64,000 bases of DNA, taken from positions 43,139 to 107,138 of the forward strand of contig CALFTM010000059.1 of the NCBI GenBank assembly GCA_937916355.1, given 5' to 3'. The notes under the pieces were generated by a model. That model searched no databases, was not told where the DNA came from, and saw only the letters and a program-made list of their open reading frames with translations. Positions 17,791-26,895 of this stretch are shown one piece after another (positions within the stretch are counted from its first letter, which is position 1; each line of letters begins with the position of its first letter). The stretch comes from an uncultured Bacteroidales bacterium. GTDB lineage: Bacteria > Bacteroidota > Bacteroidia > Bacteroidales > Paludibacteraceae. A program made the translations under genes and the position numbers.

Positions 17791-17804
17791 ATAATTAACA
17801 GACC

Positions 17805-20564
17805 TTACCTGACAATCAACTTTTCGACATGCTCTCCGACCTTCACAAAATAGACTCCCTGTCTGTTCAAACGAATTTCATTATCGACGTTCGGCACAGC
17901 CTTGAACTCTTTAACCACTCTACCCATCACATCCATCACAACAACATCACTAACCTCGTCCACGATGATGTAACTTATTCCATCCGCACTTGGATTTGGC
18001 GCAAGGATGAAATCTGACGTATGTACGAAATCAGAATTTAAGCCAGTTTCTCCAGTAGAAGGCTTACGGAACACCATTCCTTCACACGCTACATCGTCAA
18101 TCTCCAAAGAGCCTGACTTATTTGCACCACTCTTAAACTGCCAACTAAACTTCACAATGGCACTCTGATCCATTGTCACCTCTTCACCCCAATCCGGAGC
18201 TTGCTGCAAAGAACTCCAACTGATGCTTGCGGTAGTCCAGCTATCCGATGCACTTATGCGGACGCTATGGTAATCCTCATCTTTCACTCCTTCTGTCTCT
18301 GCACGGAATTCATGAGCATCTCCTTTATAGCGATAGGTGATTTTTGAACATAAGCTCAGATCCATTGCTTCTCCTGATTTGTCCAAATACATTTCAAAAC
18401 CGCAATACGGATCTCCCATCCAACCGTCTCCATGCCATTGGTTACCCATTTGGTAATCAACTTTCAAAGCACCATCAGCCGCAGTGATATTTACGTTAGA
18501 GTGAGGGTTCGCATTTTTGTTCTGGTCGTCAAAGACATCCCATTCTCCACCTTTTACATTATAGACATCTCCATCCTCGAAATCATCAATTACAGAAGGA
18601 TCCACATAACCTTCAGGAAGGATGACAAATTTAACACTCTCTTCGAGTTCCTCTTCTCCATCTGTCGCAGACAAACTGAACACATACGTACCTTCAGACA
18701 AACCAGACACCGTAGTTGTCGCACTATTAGGGGATGCGATAACCGCACCTGAAGGCCCAGAAATCTGCTTCCAAGCGTATTGATATTGTTCTGTCCCTCC
18801 CGTCGCTTCTCCTGTAAGCGTTATTTTATCAACCGGCATCATAAGAGTCTTACCAGAACAGATGCTCAAACGGAACTCGCGGCTAACCTCCAACAACTTC
18901 GGAGTGTAGTTCACCCAATTCTTAGCCACACCCAACAAATATGCGCCGTTCTCGGTCATTTCTGCATCGCTCCAATTGGTGGTCTTGTAGCAATCCGAAT
19001 TCAAAATAGACCACTTACCATCGTCGCCACCTTTATTACCCATAGACCAGAAGCAGTTGATCAATGATTTATTTTTATAGATCTGCAAAAGTCCACCATC
19101 ATCTTTACTCCAATTGAGACCCCACTCTGTCACGACAATTGGCACAGATGTAGTCCATGATGGATTAGAGTTCCAATCACCTTGATGACCCCACTCCACA
19201 TATCCATGCCATGTATATGCGATGTTAGAATAACCTTGTCCCGCAGCAGTCACATTATGAGGTTCACGAGAATATTGGGTAGACCCCACGATGATGATAT
19301 TCTTTTGGTCGATAGCACGGATGACTGGAATGATTTGCTTTGCATAATTCACAACGGTACCGTTGTCTGTCATCGGCTCGTTATAGATCTCGTACATCAC
19401 ATTCGGATATTCGCCCCATTTTTCAGCGAAATAGGTGAAAAACTCCTTTGACATATCCACCCAATGCTCAGCATGGTGTTCGTGGAAGTCAATGATCACA
19501 TAAATATCATTTTCGATAGCCGCCTTAACCATTTCATCCACCAACTTCTTGCAATAGTCCGGACGGTGATAGTAATTGTCCTCGTTCCATGTTGGGTCTC
19601 CATTCCACGGACTTCCCTCACTCGGAGCGATAGAGACCGGCAAGCGGATAATCTGCACATTAAATTTAGAAACGAGATAATCAACAGTCTCTTTCGTCCA
19701 CCACAAAGCAGACGAGCAACTCCAATAGAAGCTTGGGCCCATCAAACTCACCACTTTGTCTGAAGCATCACAAACAGAACCTCCCTTCACTTTCAGTTGT
19801 CCATGCTTGGATACCACAAACTCTTGTTTCTTTTCCGGTTTGCATATTGAAACTTTTATCTCCTTCACCACACTTCCGATTGTTGCAGTCACAACATCAG
19901 AACCCAAGGAATTTCCAGCAGTGTAGACTCCATCGGGGGCATTACCCGACCACACAATCTTCTTTGCAACCACTTCTCCCGAAGCATTCACACCATTCGC
20001 CAAAATTTCAAATGACTCTTTCGGCATCAACTCCACTTTGCTCGGATTTGTCTTGATTTTCACCACCTCCTTATCCGAAGAAGAAGATTTTGTCAAAGTG
20101 AAATAATCAAGATTCAATCCAGTTCCCCTGTTTTTCACAAAGAATGTCTGCGATCCCTTCTCAAAGAAGAAAAGCGCGCCTTTCGATGTCTCATACTCCG
20201 GCCAGCTGTTCATCGGAAGTGTCCACCAACTTCCACTCGTATTATTTGCCTCTGTATCAAAAATGAAAGAAGCGCCATCCGCATCTTCAATCATCAAAGA
20301 GCCGGCCTTTCCGGCAAGGTACTTGAATGAAAATTGATAGAGACCCGATTCCGGAATCTCCACCTGATACTCCAAAACCTCACCAGCCTCATCGAAATAA
20401 CCCACGGAAGTCCCATTATTTTCTAAAATGATGTCCGAACCCAGACTCTGAGCCTTTACATACTTCTCTGCCTCAACCTTGATTTGAGAAAACGCAGAAA
20501 CTTGGCACGCAAATAATGCGACCAACAAAACCAACCAATTTTTCACCTTCATTGAATTAAACAT
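17805..20564 (-). CDS. Secreted multidomain GH5 cellulase with T9SS sorting domain
   Basis: A 919-residue exported endo-glucanase of the GH5 family. Order: signal peptide to about 26 (cleavage near AFSQ); CBM6/CBM35-like sandwich at about 28-160 (VEAEKYV, VGYFDEAGE, LEYQVEIPESGLY); a Big-2-like Ig domain at about 168-240; GH5 catalytic barrel at about 250-560 with acid/base Glu396 in YEIYNEPM and nucleophile Glu480 in VVTEWGLNW; a PKD-like domain at about 570-650; a CBM11-like beta-sandwich at about 660-840 (DDFEDGDVYN); and a T9SS type A C-terminal domain (FILAPNPSADGIS to LIVR). The start may be Met1 or Met5. The leader is long (about 150 nt) and carries a 14-nt complement of the small RNA at 7110-7178. 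Substrate is inferred from family. Confidence 0.9.
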   Translation of the reverse strand: MFNSMKVKNWLVLLVALFACQVSAFSQIKVEAEKYVKAQSLGSDIILENNGTSVGYFDEAGEVLEYQVEIPESGLYQFSFKYLAGKAGSLMIEDADGASFIFDTEANNTSGSWWTLPMNSWPEYETSKGALFFFEKGSQTFFVKNRGTGLNLDYFTLTKSSSSDKEVVKIKTNPSKVELMPKESFEILANGVNASGEVVAKKIVWSGNAPDGVYTAGNSLGSDVVTATIGSVVKEIKVSICKPEKKQEFVVSKHGQLKVKGGSVCDASDKVVSLMGPSFYWSCSSALWWTKETVDYLVSKFNVQIIRLPVSIAPSEGSPWNGDPTWNEDNYYHRPDYCKKLVDEMVKAAIENDIYVIIDFHEHHAEHWVDMSKEFFTYFAEKWGEYPNVMYEIYNEPMTDNGTVVNYAKQIIPVIRAIDQKNIIIVGSTQYSREPHNVTAAGQGYSNIAYTWHGYVEWGHQGDWNSNPSWTTSVPIVVTEWGLNWSKDDGGLLQIYKNKSLINCFWSMGNKGGDDGKWSILNSDCYKTTNWSDAEMTENGAYLLGVAKNWVNYTPKLLEVSREFRLSICSGKTLMMPVDKITLTGEATGGTEQYQYAWKQISGPSGAVIASPNSATTTVSGLSEGTYVFSLSATDGEEELEESVKFVILPEGYVDPSVIDDFEDGDVYNVKGGEWDVFDDQNKNANPHSNVNITAADGALKVDYQMGNQWHGDGWMGDPYCGFEMYLDKSGEAMDLSLCSKITYRYKGDAHEFRAETEGVKDEDYHSVRISASDSWTTASISWSSLQQAPDWGEEVTMDQSAIVKFSWQFKSGANKSGSLEIDDVACEGMVFRKPSTGETGLNSDFVHTSDFILAPNPSADGISYIIVDEVSDVVVMDVMGRVVKEFKAVPNVDNEIRLNRQGVYFVKVGEHVEKLIVR

Positions 20565-20723
20565 ATTTTAAAAACCAAAAACCTTCGCCATCTTCAGGAA
20601 GTTTAAAACATTTAAAAAACCTTAGACAGCCAAACAAAATTCTCGACAAGCAAAAGATGATTTTAGAATTTACATTTATCACAAAAGACAACTAACATGG
20701 TATTAGATTCAAAATCATCACGG

Positions 20724-20753
20724 CAAATTTAATATTTTTCTATTACATAACAA
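20724..20753 (-). promoter_or_regulatory. Promoter of the GH5 gene
   Basis: Minus strand TTG (20753-20751), 19 bp, TAAATTTG (20731-20724). The predicted start near 20717 leaves a leader of about 150 nt containing AATCTAATACCATG (complement of 20696-20709). Confidence 0.7.
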
Positions 20754-20828
20754 TACATTTCCCCTACATTTTACATTTGCCCAATTTTCTAATCAACCGA
20801 AAAAAACATAGAGCAAATCACAAAGCAA

Positions 20829-20854
20829 CAAAAAAGGTGTACCGAAGCACACCT
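20829..20854 (-). terminator. Terminator of tyrA
   Basis: Stem AGGTGT (20835-20840) with ACACCT (20849-20854) and an 8-nt loop; on the minus strand a run of T residues follows. 22 bp after the tyrA stop codon. Confidence 0.8.
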
Positions 20855-20876
20855 CATAAGACCCATTTCGGGAAGA

Positions 20877-21719
20877 TTATCTTAAAATCCGTTTGATACG
20901 ATTTGCCTCATCAATCAAATTTCGCAACGCCTCCTCATCGTTGTTCAACATCGCAGTCTTGAACATCTGCAACTTCTCCATGTAGGCATCCAAAACCGAA
21001 AGCACGTTCTCTTTATTTTGCATGAAAATCGGAGTCCACATGTCCGAGTTACTTTTAGCGAGGCGGGCAGTTGAAGCGAAACCTCCGGAAGCAAGGTCGA
21101 AAATATTCTTCTCGTTTTTCTCTTTATCCAAAACGGTCAGAGCCAAAGCGAACGAGATCACATGAGAAATGTGTGAAACGTATGCTGTATGAACATCATG
21201 ATGCGCAGCTCGCATATATATAATGCGCATATTGAGAGAGTCATACATCTTGCGTACCAACTCCACCGCCTTATAATCAGAATCCTCCGCATTGCAAATA
21301 ATACCTGCACGACCAGAAAAAAGGTTCGGGATAGCAGCCCACGGACCATTGAACTCTGTTCCCGACATTGGGTGTGATGCGACATAGTTTTTACGACGAG
21401 GATGGTAGTGAACCGAATCGTTCAATTTTTCTTTTGTAGAACAAACATCCACGACAACCTGATTCTCGTTGATCTTATCCAAAATGTCGGACAACATCCT
21501 CAACGCCGCACTAACAGGAACCGATAGAATTATCAAATCACTTTGTTTGATTAACTCGTCCAAGGAGACTGCCGCATCGACCAACCCAATCCTCTGGGCA
21601 GTCATGGCATTCAATTCAGAACTATCGCAACCAACAATACGATCTGCAAATTTATTTCTTCTCAGGTCGATTGCCATCGAACCACCAATCAGACCCAATC
21701 CTATGATACCTAAAGTCAT
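20877..21719 (-). CDS. tyrA: Prephenate dehydrogenase
   Basis: Tyrosine biosynthesis: oxidative decarboxylation of prephenate to 4-hydroxyphenylpyruvate. The 280-residue protein starts with a Rossmann NAD-binding motif, LGIIGLGLIGGSMAIDL, and has the DVCSTKEKL and SHPMSGTEFNGP segments that hold catalytic and substrate-binding residues. Single-domain form without a fused chorismate mutase or ACT domain. Other shikimate genes are not adjacent. The upstream Crp/Fnr gene ends 17 bp before the start, so the two could be cotranscribed. Confidence 0.95.
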   Translation of the reverse strand: MTLGIIGLGLIGGSMAIDLRRNKFADRIVGCDSSELNAMTAQRIGLVDAAVSLDELIKQSDLIILSVPVSAALRMLSDILDKINENQVVVDVCSTKEKLNDSVHYHPRRKNYVASHPMSGTEFNGPWAAIPNLFSGRAGIICNAEDSDYKAVELVRKMYDSLNMRIIYMRAAHHDVHTAYVSHISHVISFALALTVLDKEKNEKNIFDLASGGFASTARLAKSNSDMWTPIFMQNKENVLSVLDAYMEKLQMFKTAMLNNDEEALRNLIDEANRIKRILR

Positions 21720-21736
21720 ATCTTAAAATATATTAA

Positions 21737-22432
21737 TTATCCATTTCTGCTGAGGAACGATAAATACTCCTCATCCACCACCTTGATTTTCCTGCCGTCC
21801 AACTCGATGATGTTCTCCTGAGCCATCCAAGAGAGCGTGCGAATAGCGTTGGAGGTTGTCATATTAGAAAGGCTCGCAATGTCTTCACGTGAAAGACTGG
21901 AAGCCAATGTCTTTCCATCATCCTCCACTCCAAAATTATCTCTCAAAAACAGAAGAGACTCTGCCAACCGACCCTTCACATGCTTTTGTGTCAAAGTGAT
22001 AGTTCGTTTGTCCGCCACACCTAAATCATAGGACAACTTGTTGATGAAATACCAAGAGAGATCCCAATTCTGTTGCAACAAATTCTTAATGACCTCACGA
22101 GGAATCATATAAAGGACGGAAGCTTCAAACGCACAGGAGTTCGTCACAAAGTTCTCCTTTGCGAACATCGCACGATAAGCCAACATCTCACCCGGTTTCA
22201 CAACCCTCACGATTTGGCTTCTGCCATTCTTTCCCGTCCGATAAATTTTCAATTTCCCTTTCGCCACGCAAAGGACATGGGTCGGCTCCTCTCCCTCGCA
22301 ATAGACCATCTCGTTCTTTTTGAAACTGCGGACCACACAATTCGAGTTAAGATATTCCAACTGCTCCGGTGTCAGCACCTGCCAAACATCAGAAATGGAC
22401 TCAATCCCCTCGTAACTTGCCGTATTCTTCAT
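21737..22432 (-). CDS. Crp/Fnr family transcriptional regulator
   Basis: 231 residues: N-terminal cyclic-nucleotide-binding-like beta-roll (about 20-130, VYCEGEEPTHVLCVAKGKLK, then VKPGEMLAYRAMF), dimerisation helix, and a C-terminal winged helix (LSREDIASLSNMTTSNAIRT). There is no Fnr-type cysteine cluster, and the ligand is not evident. In Bacteroidota such regulators often respond to redox or nutrient state; targets are unknown. It follows the DUF4197 gene by 46 bp and precedes tyrA by 17 bp. Confidence 0.88.
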   Translation of the reverse strand: MKNTASYEGIESISDVWQVLTPEQLEYLNSNCVVRSFKKNEMVYCEGEEPTHVLCVAKGKLKIYRTGKNGRSQIVRVVKPGEMLAYRAMFAKENFVTNSCAFEASVLYMIPREVIKNLLQQNWDLSWYFINKLSYDLGVADKRTITLTQKHVKGRLAESLLFLRDNFGVEDDGKTLASSLSREDIASLSNMTTSNAIRTLSWMAQENIIELDGRKIKVVDEEYLSFLSRNG

Positions 22433-22478
22433 TTTTTTTCTAAAAAAAATTATATACTAAGACAACGCCAAATACAAA

Positions 22479-23324
22479 TCAATCCAAACGTCCGAAGACC
22501 TTTTGCAACAATTCAGATGTACGAGCCTCTACATTTGTGCGGATATCCGCCTCTTTGTCTGCCACTTTCAAGAAAAGACCGTCCAACGCCTTGCCTGTCA
22601 CATACTCTCCCAAATTGGTGTTGACAGACTGTATCGCATCAATCTTGTTATAGAGATCCTCTTTTCCAGCTGCATTGAGACCTACTTGAAGAGCCACCAT
22701 CGCCAATTTTCCTTTTGTCGAATTTTTAAAATCGGCAATCTTATTGTAGCCAGAAGAGAATCCAGACCAGAAGTCGTTCAAATTCTTTCCTCCCACACTC
22801 ACCTGCGAGAAAGTACCTGTCACAACCTCTCCAAAAGTAGACTGCAAACCGGTGTAAGTCTTTCCTTTCAAATATTCTGTCGCAGCATTGTCCGCACCGA
22901 ACAAAATCTGCTCGCCATCCTCCACTGTCATGCTGGTGATGGCGTTTGCGAAAATCTCAGCAGACTCTGGCGCAGCCTTCTCTGCAGCGCGGTTCATCAG
23001 CAAAACGAGGTTTTCAGGATCCACCCCTTCCGCACCAGTCTCCTTCAAGAAAGTCTTTCCTGCATCCGTCTGCAAAAGCTCGGCAACCACCGCCACCTCT
23101 TCTGGCAAACCAATCTTCACCAACGCATCATTCAAATAGCCACCCTCTTCACCCAACTTAGAAGCAGCGACCTCTGAACCAATCACCAAAGCCTCTTTCA
23201 AAGCAGAAACCGTATCTCCTGAAGAGGCTAAACTTTCTAACATTTCTCCATCACAAGAAACGGAGAAGCTCAATGACAGCAGCAACATGATTCTTACTGC
23301 CCAGCCTTTAATCTTTTTATTCAT
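22479..23324 (-). CDS. DUF4197 family lipoprotein
   Basis: 281 residues with a lipoprotein-type signal (MLLLSLSFSVSC, Cys about residue 24) so probably anchored to the inner or outer membrane in the periplasm. The rest matches DUF4197: VSALKEALVIGSEVAASKLG, GYLNDALVKIGLPEE, and a Cys-free helical body. Function of the family is unknown. Followed at 46 bp by the Crp/Fnr gene on the same strand. Confidence 0.82.
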   Translation of the reverse strand: MNKKIKGWAVRIMLLLSLSFSVSCDGEMLESLASSGDTVSALKEALVIGSEVAASKLGEEGGYLNDALVKIGLPEEVAVVAELLQTDAGKTFLKETGAEGVDPENLVLLMNRAAEKAAPESAEIFANAITSMTVEDGEQILFGADNAATEYLKGKTYTGLQSTFGEVVTGTFSQVSVGGKNLNDFWSGFSSGYNKIADFKNSTKGKLAMVALQVGLNAAGKEDLYNKIDAIQSVNTNLGEYVTGKALDGLFLKVADKEADIRTNVEARTSELLQKVFGRLD

Positions 23325-23449
23325 AAAACGTATTATTTCGATACAACATCATAAAAATCGAATGCAATTTTACAAAAAACAACCATAATTAACAATTTTT
23401 TTATGCTTTTTAACACTACCAAAGACGAGTTTTTTTTTCTTTTTTTTCG

Positions 23450-23457
23450 TAAATTTG
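23450..23457 (+). promoter_or_regulatory. Promoter -7 box of the K+/H+ antiporter gene
   Basis: TAAATTTG, an exact TAnnTTTG match, 44 bp before the start codon. The expected -33 region is a T-rich tract without a clear TTG. Confidence 0.5.
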
Positions 23458-23501
23458 TAAAAAAATATTGGAGTCTGCACATAAAATAAACATCAAAGAC
23501 C

Positions 23502-24998
23502 ATGACGATTGAAAGCGTACTATTGATTTTCTCACTTCTGTTTTTAGTGAGTATTGTATCAGGGAAAATCAGTTCTCGATTAGGCACTCCCGCCCTCCTG
23601 CTTTTTTTGCTAATAGGAATGATTTGCGGAAGTGATGGCTTAGGCATACAATTCGACAATGCCTCAACAGCACAGACCATCGGAACAGTATGCCTATGCG
23701 TCATCTTGTTCTCTGGCGGACTCTCCACCCGCATCAGCGAAATCAAGCCTGTAATGTGGCAAGGAGTGTCGCTCGCAACGTTGGGGGTTTTGCTCACTTC
23801 CGCCCTGACCGGATTCCTCTCCTACTTAATCTTCGAAAACTTTTTCCCCAGCATATCTATGAGTTTGGTGTCGGCTCTGCTGCTTGCATCCACCATGTCC
23901 TCAACAGACTCTGCTTCGGTCTTTTCTATTTTACGTTCTAAAGGACTTCATCTAAAAAACAATCTTCGCCCGATGCTCGAGTTGGAGAGTGGGAGCAACG
24001 ACCCGATGGCCTACGTTTTAGTCATCACATTTCTTGAAATCATCAAAATGGGGAATGCCGAACCCAACGTTGGAGCGGCGATCATCACGCTGATTTTCCA
24101 ACTCGTCATTGGTGCGCTTGCCGGCTTCATCTTTGGTAAAATCACGCTGTTCATCACTAATAAAATAGACATAGACAACACTTCATTATATCCGATCCTG
24201 ATTTTTGCCTTCGCGCTCCTCATCTACTCCGTCACCTACTTCATCAAAGGGAACGGATACCTTGCGGTCTACATCGCCGGACTGGTGTTGGGAAATTCCC
24301 AATTCGTACATAAGCGTTCGTCACTTAACTTCATGGAGGGACTCTCATGGCTGTGCCAACTACTCATGTTCCTAACGCTGGGACTATTGGTCAATCCGCA
24401 CGAGCTTCTCCCGATTATCCTCCCCGGACTTCTCATCAGCGCACTGATGATATTCGTCACCCGTCCGCTGAGTGTTTTCATCAGCTTAATTCCTTTTAAA
24501 GAGAACCTCGGGATGAAAGAGAAGACATTTATTTCTTGGTGCGGACTGAGGGGGGCTGTGCCAATCATTTTTGCGATCATGCCACTGGCGGAAGGTATTC
24601 CAGAGGCTCGCACAATCTTTAATATCGTATTCTTCTGCACCCTCATCTCGTTGCTTCTTCAAGGCACAACACTCTCTGCCTTTGCCAATTGGCTCGACTT
24701 GGAAGATAAAAGTCAAACGAAGTTCAAGGGACTCTCTGAATTTGACGTAGAGTTTGCTGACGAAATCAAGTCCATCACAACTGAAATCACCCTCACGGAG
24801 GAGTCGTTATCAAATGGCGCGCACCTCATGGACCTTGCGTTCCCTGAAAAAACTTTGGTTGCAATGGTAAAAAGAGGGAAAAAATATTTCGTCCCAACCG
24901 GAAAAACACTCCTTCAAAAAGGAGATAAACTGTTGGTTTTGTCAGACAACCACGAAGAACTTCTACTCACATACAAAAATCTGGGTATAAAACATTAG
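23502..24998 (+). CDS. cvrA: CPA1-type potassium/proton antiporter with C-terminal TrkA_C domain
   Basis: 498 residues. Residues about 1-400 form a Na+/H+ exchanger fold with about 12 hydrophobic segments (SVLLIFSLLFLVSIVSG, then TPALLLFLLIGMICGSDGLG). Conserved family elements include ASTMSSTDSASVFSILRS and LESGSNDPMAYVLVITFLEI with the paired acidic site. The C-terminal about 90 residues are a cytoplasmic TrkA_C-like regulatory domain (HLMDLAFPEKTLVAMVKRG, LQKGDKLLVLSD). This build is that of NhaP2/CvrA antiporters, which expel K+ and bind nucleotides. The gene symbol follows that family; ion selectivity is inferred. Confidence 0.9.
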   Translation: MTIESVLLIFSLLFLVSIVSGKISSRLGTPALLLFLLIGMICGSDGLGIQFDNASTAQTIGTVCLCVILFSGGLSTRISEIKPVMWQGVSLATLGVLLTSALTGFLSYLIFENFFPSISMSLVSALLLASTMSSTDSASVFSILRSKGLHLKNNLRPMLELESGSNDPMAYVLVITFLEIIKMGNAEPNVGAAIITLIFQLVIGALAGFIFGKITLFITNKIDIDNTSLYPILIFAFALLIYSVTYFIKGNGYLAVYIAGLVLGNSQFVHKRSSLNFMEGLSWLCQLLMFLTLGLLVNPHELLPIILPGLLISALMIFVTRPLSVFISLIPFKENLGMKEKTFISWCGLRGAVPIIFAIMPLAEGIPEARTIFNIVFFCTLISLLLQGTTLSAFANWLDLEDKSQTKFKGLSEFDVEFADEIKSITTEITLTEESLSNGAHLMDLAFPEKTLVAMVKRGKKYFVPTGKTLLQKGDKLLVLSDNHEELLLTYKNLGIKH

Positions 24999-25051
24999 GA
25001 AAACACATACCCTAAAAACACCCTGTCTCTTAAACCCTATACTCTAATCAC

Positions 25052-25085
25052 AAAAAAGGGGCGAAAACCAACTGGTCTTCGCCCC
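25052..25085 (-). terminator. Intrinsic terminator at the 3' end of the structured RNA
   Basis: Stem GGGGCGAA (25058-25065) with TTCGCCCC (25078-25085); on the minus strand six T residues follow. On the plus strand it lies 60 bp after the antiporter stop codon and may also end that transcript, though no T-run follows there. Confidence 0.8.
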
Positions 25086-25091
25086 TATAGG

Positions 25092-25268
25092 TGTCGCACC
25101 GCGATTAAGTTAAACTCCGAAAAAAAAGATTTAGATGTATATCAGCCTTTGTAATCCACCCGTGTCCGAAGACAACCCGAAGGTCGTGGCCCGCCATTAA
25201 CTGACAGAAGACATCATGATTTTGAATATACAATTGTTAAGTTTAACAATCTTCGGTACAGTGCGACA
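25092..25268 (-). ncRNA. Structured RNA, 6S-like candidate
   Basis: A 177-nt region closed by a perfect 8-bp helix (TGTCGCAC at 25092-25099 with GTGCGACA at 25261-25268). Nested inside are CCGAA/TTCGG and TGTATAT/ATATACA helices and a tip with two C(UUCG)G tetraloop hairpins in minus-strand sense. An 18-nt self-complementary segment (TTGTTAA-AC-TTAACAA) sits in a side bubble. A minus-strand promoter at 25388-25418 and a terminator at 25052-25085 bracket it. A long rod with internal bubbles and a competing bubble hairpin resembles 6S RNA, but identity is unproven. It lacks the conserved cores of RNase P RNA, tmRNA and SRP RNA as I remember them. Confidence 0.55.
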
Positions 25269-25387
25269 TTATTTTTTTTTGCAGTTCTAACTTGTTGCGA
25301 TCTTATACCGACGCTTCAAAAAAAACTTCAAGATGTCGAACCGACATTTTCTGTTTTCAAATTTCAATGATCCCCTTTCCTTTGTAG

Positions 25388-25418
25388 CAAAAATAGCATA
25401 TAAAAATTTACCAGCAAA
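25388..25418 (-). promoter_or_regulatory. Promoter for the structured RNA at 25.1 kb
   Basis: Minus strand TTTG (25418-25415), 19 bp, TATTTTTG (25395-25388), a full Bacteroidota promoter match. Predicted start about 25381, giving a primary transcript of about 330 nt with a leader that would need processing. Confidence 0.65.
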
Positions 25419-25484
25419 CAAAAATCGAATTGTTTTTTTAATTTTTTATTCCTATCTTTAGATGTTTTGCGTTTACATTTTTTG

Positions 25485-25492
25485 TAGTTTTG
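25485..25492 (+). promoter_or_regulatory. Promoter -7 box of trkA
   Basis: TAGTTTTG matches TAnnTTTG, 31 bp before the start codon. A TTTG at 25466-25469 is only 15 bp away, closer than usual. Confidence 0.45.
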
Positions 25493-25523
25493 CGCAACTA
25501 ATAAAAGAAGAATATTTTTAGAT

Positions 25524-26855
25524 ATGAAAATTGTCATCGCAGGAGCAGGAGAAGTAGGCACACACTTGGCCAAAAAGCTATCAGGAGAGAACCACGACAT
25601 CATATTAGTGGACGAAGACCGTGAAAAGCTCAACCGCATCGAACAGATGTACGACCTAATGGTCGTCGAAGGTTCTCCGACCTCCATCAACGATCTCAAA
25701 GAGGCAGAGACAAACAAAGCAGATCTCTTCATTGGAGTCACACCAATAGAGAGCCAGAACATCACAGCCAGCATCCTTGCTCACAACCTCGGAGCAAAAA
25801 AAACACTTGCAAGAATCAACAATTACGAATACCTACTTCCAGAAAACCAAGAGTTTTTCAAAAAACTGGGTATTGATGCGCTCATCTACCCCGAACTACT
25901 GGCTGCAAAAGAGATTGTAGCATCCCTAAAGATGAACTGGGTAAGGCAGTGGATGGAATTTTCTAATGGCGCACTGACGCTGATCGGAATGAAAGTCCGC
26001 CTCAACTCTCAGCTTGTAAACAAACGACTGATGGATTTGAAAAACAGTGAGAATTACCGTATCGTTGCCATTCAAAGAAACATGGAGACTATCATCCCTA
26101 AAGGTTCTGACGAGGTAAATGCCAACGACATCGTCTACTTCATCACAACAAAAGAATATATCACAGAAGTCCGCGACCAAGCTGGAAAAGAGGTCATCAA
26201 CGTGAAGGATGTCATGTTCATGGGCGGTGGAAACATCACCGTCAAAACCGTAAAGAGTCTTCCTAAAGATATTGATGTAAAAATATTGGAACACAACAAA
26301 CTCAGGATCAACCATCTGATTGAAAAAGTCGACAATGCCATGATCATCAATGGAGATGCGAGAGATCTTCAAATCCTAAAAGAGGAGAATATCGAGCAGA
26401 TGGACGCCTTTGTCGCCCTTTCCGAAAACTCCGAGGCTAATATTCTCTCATGCCTTGCCGCAAAACGATTCGGGTTACAAAAGACGATCGCTGAGGTCGA
26501 GAACATAGACTACATCCAATTGGCGGAAAGCCTCGACATCGGAACCATTATCAACAAAAAGATGCTGGCGGCAAGCTACATCTACCAATACACGCTCGAT
26601 GCAGACGTACATAATGTAAAGGGACTCACGCATGTGGATGCAGAGGTTGTGGAACTAACCGCCAAAAAGGACTCCCCTATCACAAAAGGGAAAATCATGG
26701 ACATCAAACTTCCGAAAAACATCTTCATCGGAGGTGTGGTGCGAAACGGAGTCGGGTTCATCGCTAACGGTCAGACCGAAATTCAAGCAGGAGACGATGT
26801 GATAGTCTTCTGCCTATCCTCTTCCTTCCACAAACTCGACCAACTATTCAACTAA
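25524..26855 (+). CDS. trkA: Trk-type potassium uptake regulatory subunit TrkA
   Basis: 443 residues with two tandem RCK modules. Each has an NAD-binding Rossmann part (KIVIAGAGEVGTHLAKKL at residues 1-18; VMFMGGGNITVKTVKSL at about 230) and a TrkA_C part (LVNKRLMDLK near 170; KGKIMDIKLPKN near 390). TrkA is the peripheral cytoplasmic subunit that gates the TrkH channel. No trkH is downstream here: the next gene is on the other strand. A partner elsewhere in the genome is likely. The upstream gene is a K+/H+ antiporter, so K+ handling is clustered. Confidence 0.94.
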   Translation: MKIVIAGAGEVGTHLAKKLSGENHDIILVDEDREKLNRIEQMYDLMVVEGSPTSINDLKEAETNKADLFIGVTPIESQNITASILAHNLGAKKTLARINNYEYLLPENQEFFKKLGIDALIYPELLAAKEIVASLKMNWVRQWMEFSNGALTLIGMKVRLNSQLVNKRLMDLKNSENYRIVAIQRNMETIIPKGSDEVNANDIVYFITTKEYITEVRDQAGKEVINVKDVMFMGGGNITVKTVKSLPKDIDVKILEHNKLRINHLIEKVDNAMIINGDARDLQILKEENIEQMDAFVALSENSEANILSCLAAKRFGLQKTIAEVENIDYIQLAESLDIGTIINKKMLAASYIYQYTLDADVHNVKGLTHVDAEVVELTAKKDSPITKGKIMDIKLPKNIFIGGVVRNGVGFIANGQTEIQAGDDVIVFCLSSSFHKLDQLFN

Positions 26856-26895
26856 CGGGGTCTACTCATGGACAAACGAATCCATAGAACCCACC

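Noticed and set aside
20696..20709. The CATGGTATTAGATT copy on the plus strand as a second small-RNA gene
   Set aside because: No TAnnTTTG promoter or terminator hairpin lies next to it on the plus strand; it belongs to the GH5 leader on the minus strand.
25092..25268. RNase P RNA, tmRNA or SRP RNA at this position
   Set aside because: None of the hallmark conserved segments of these RNAs as I know them is present; the region fits a simple rod better.
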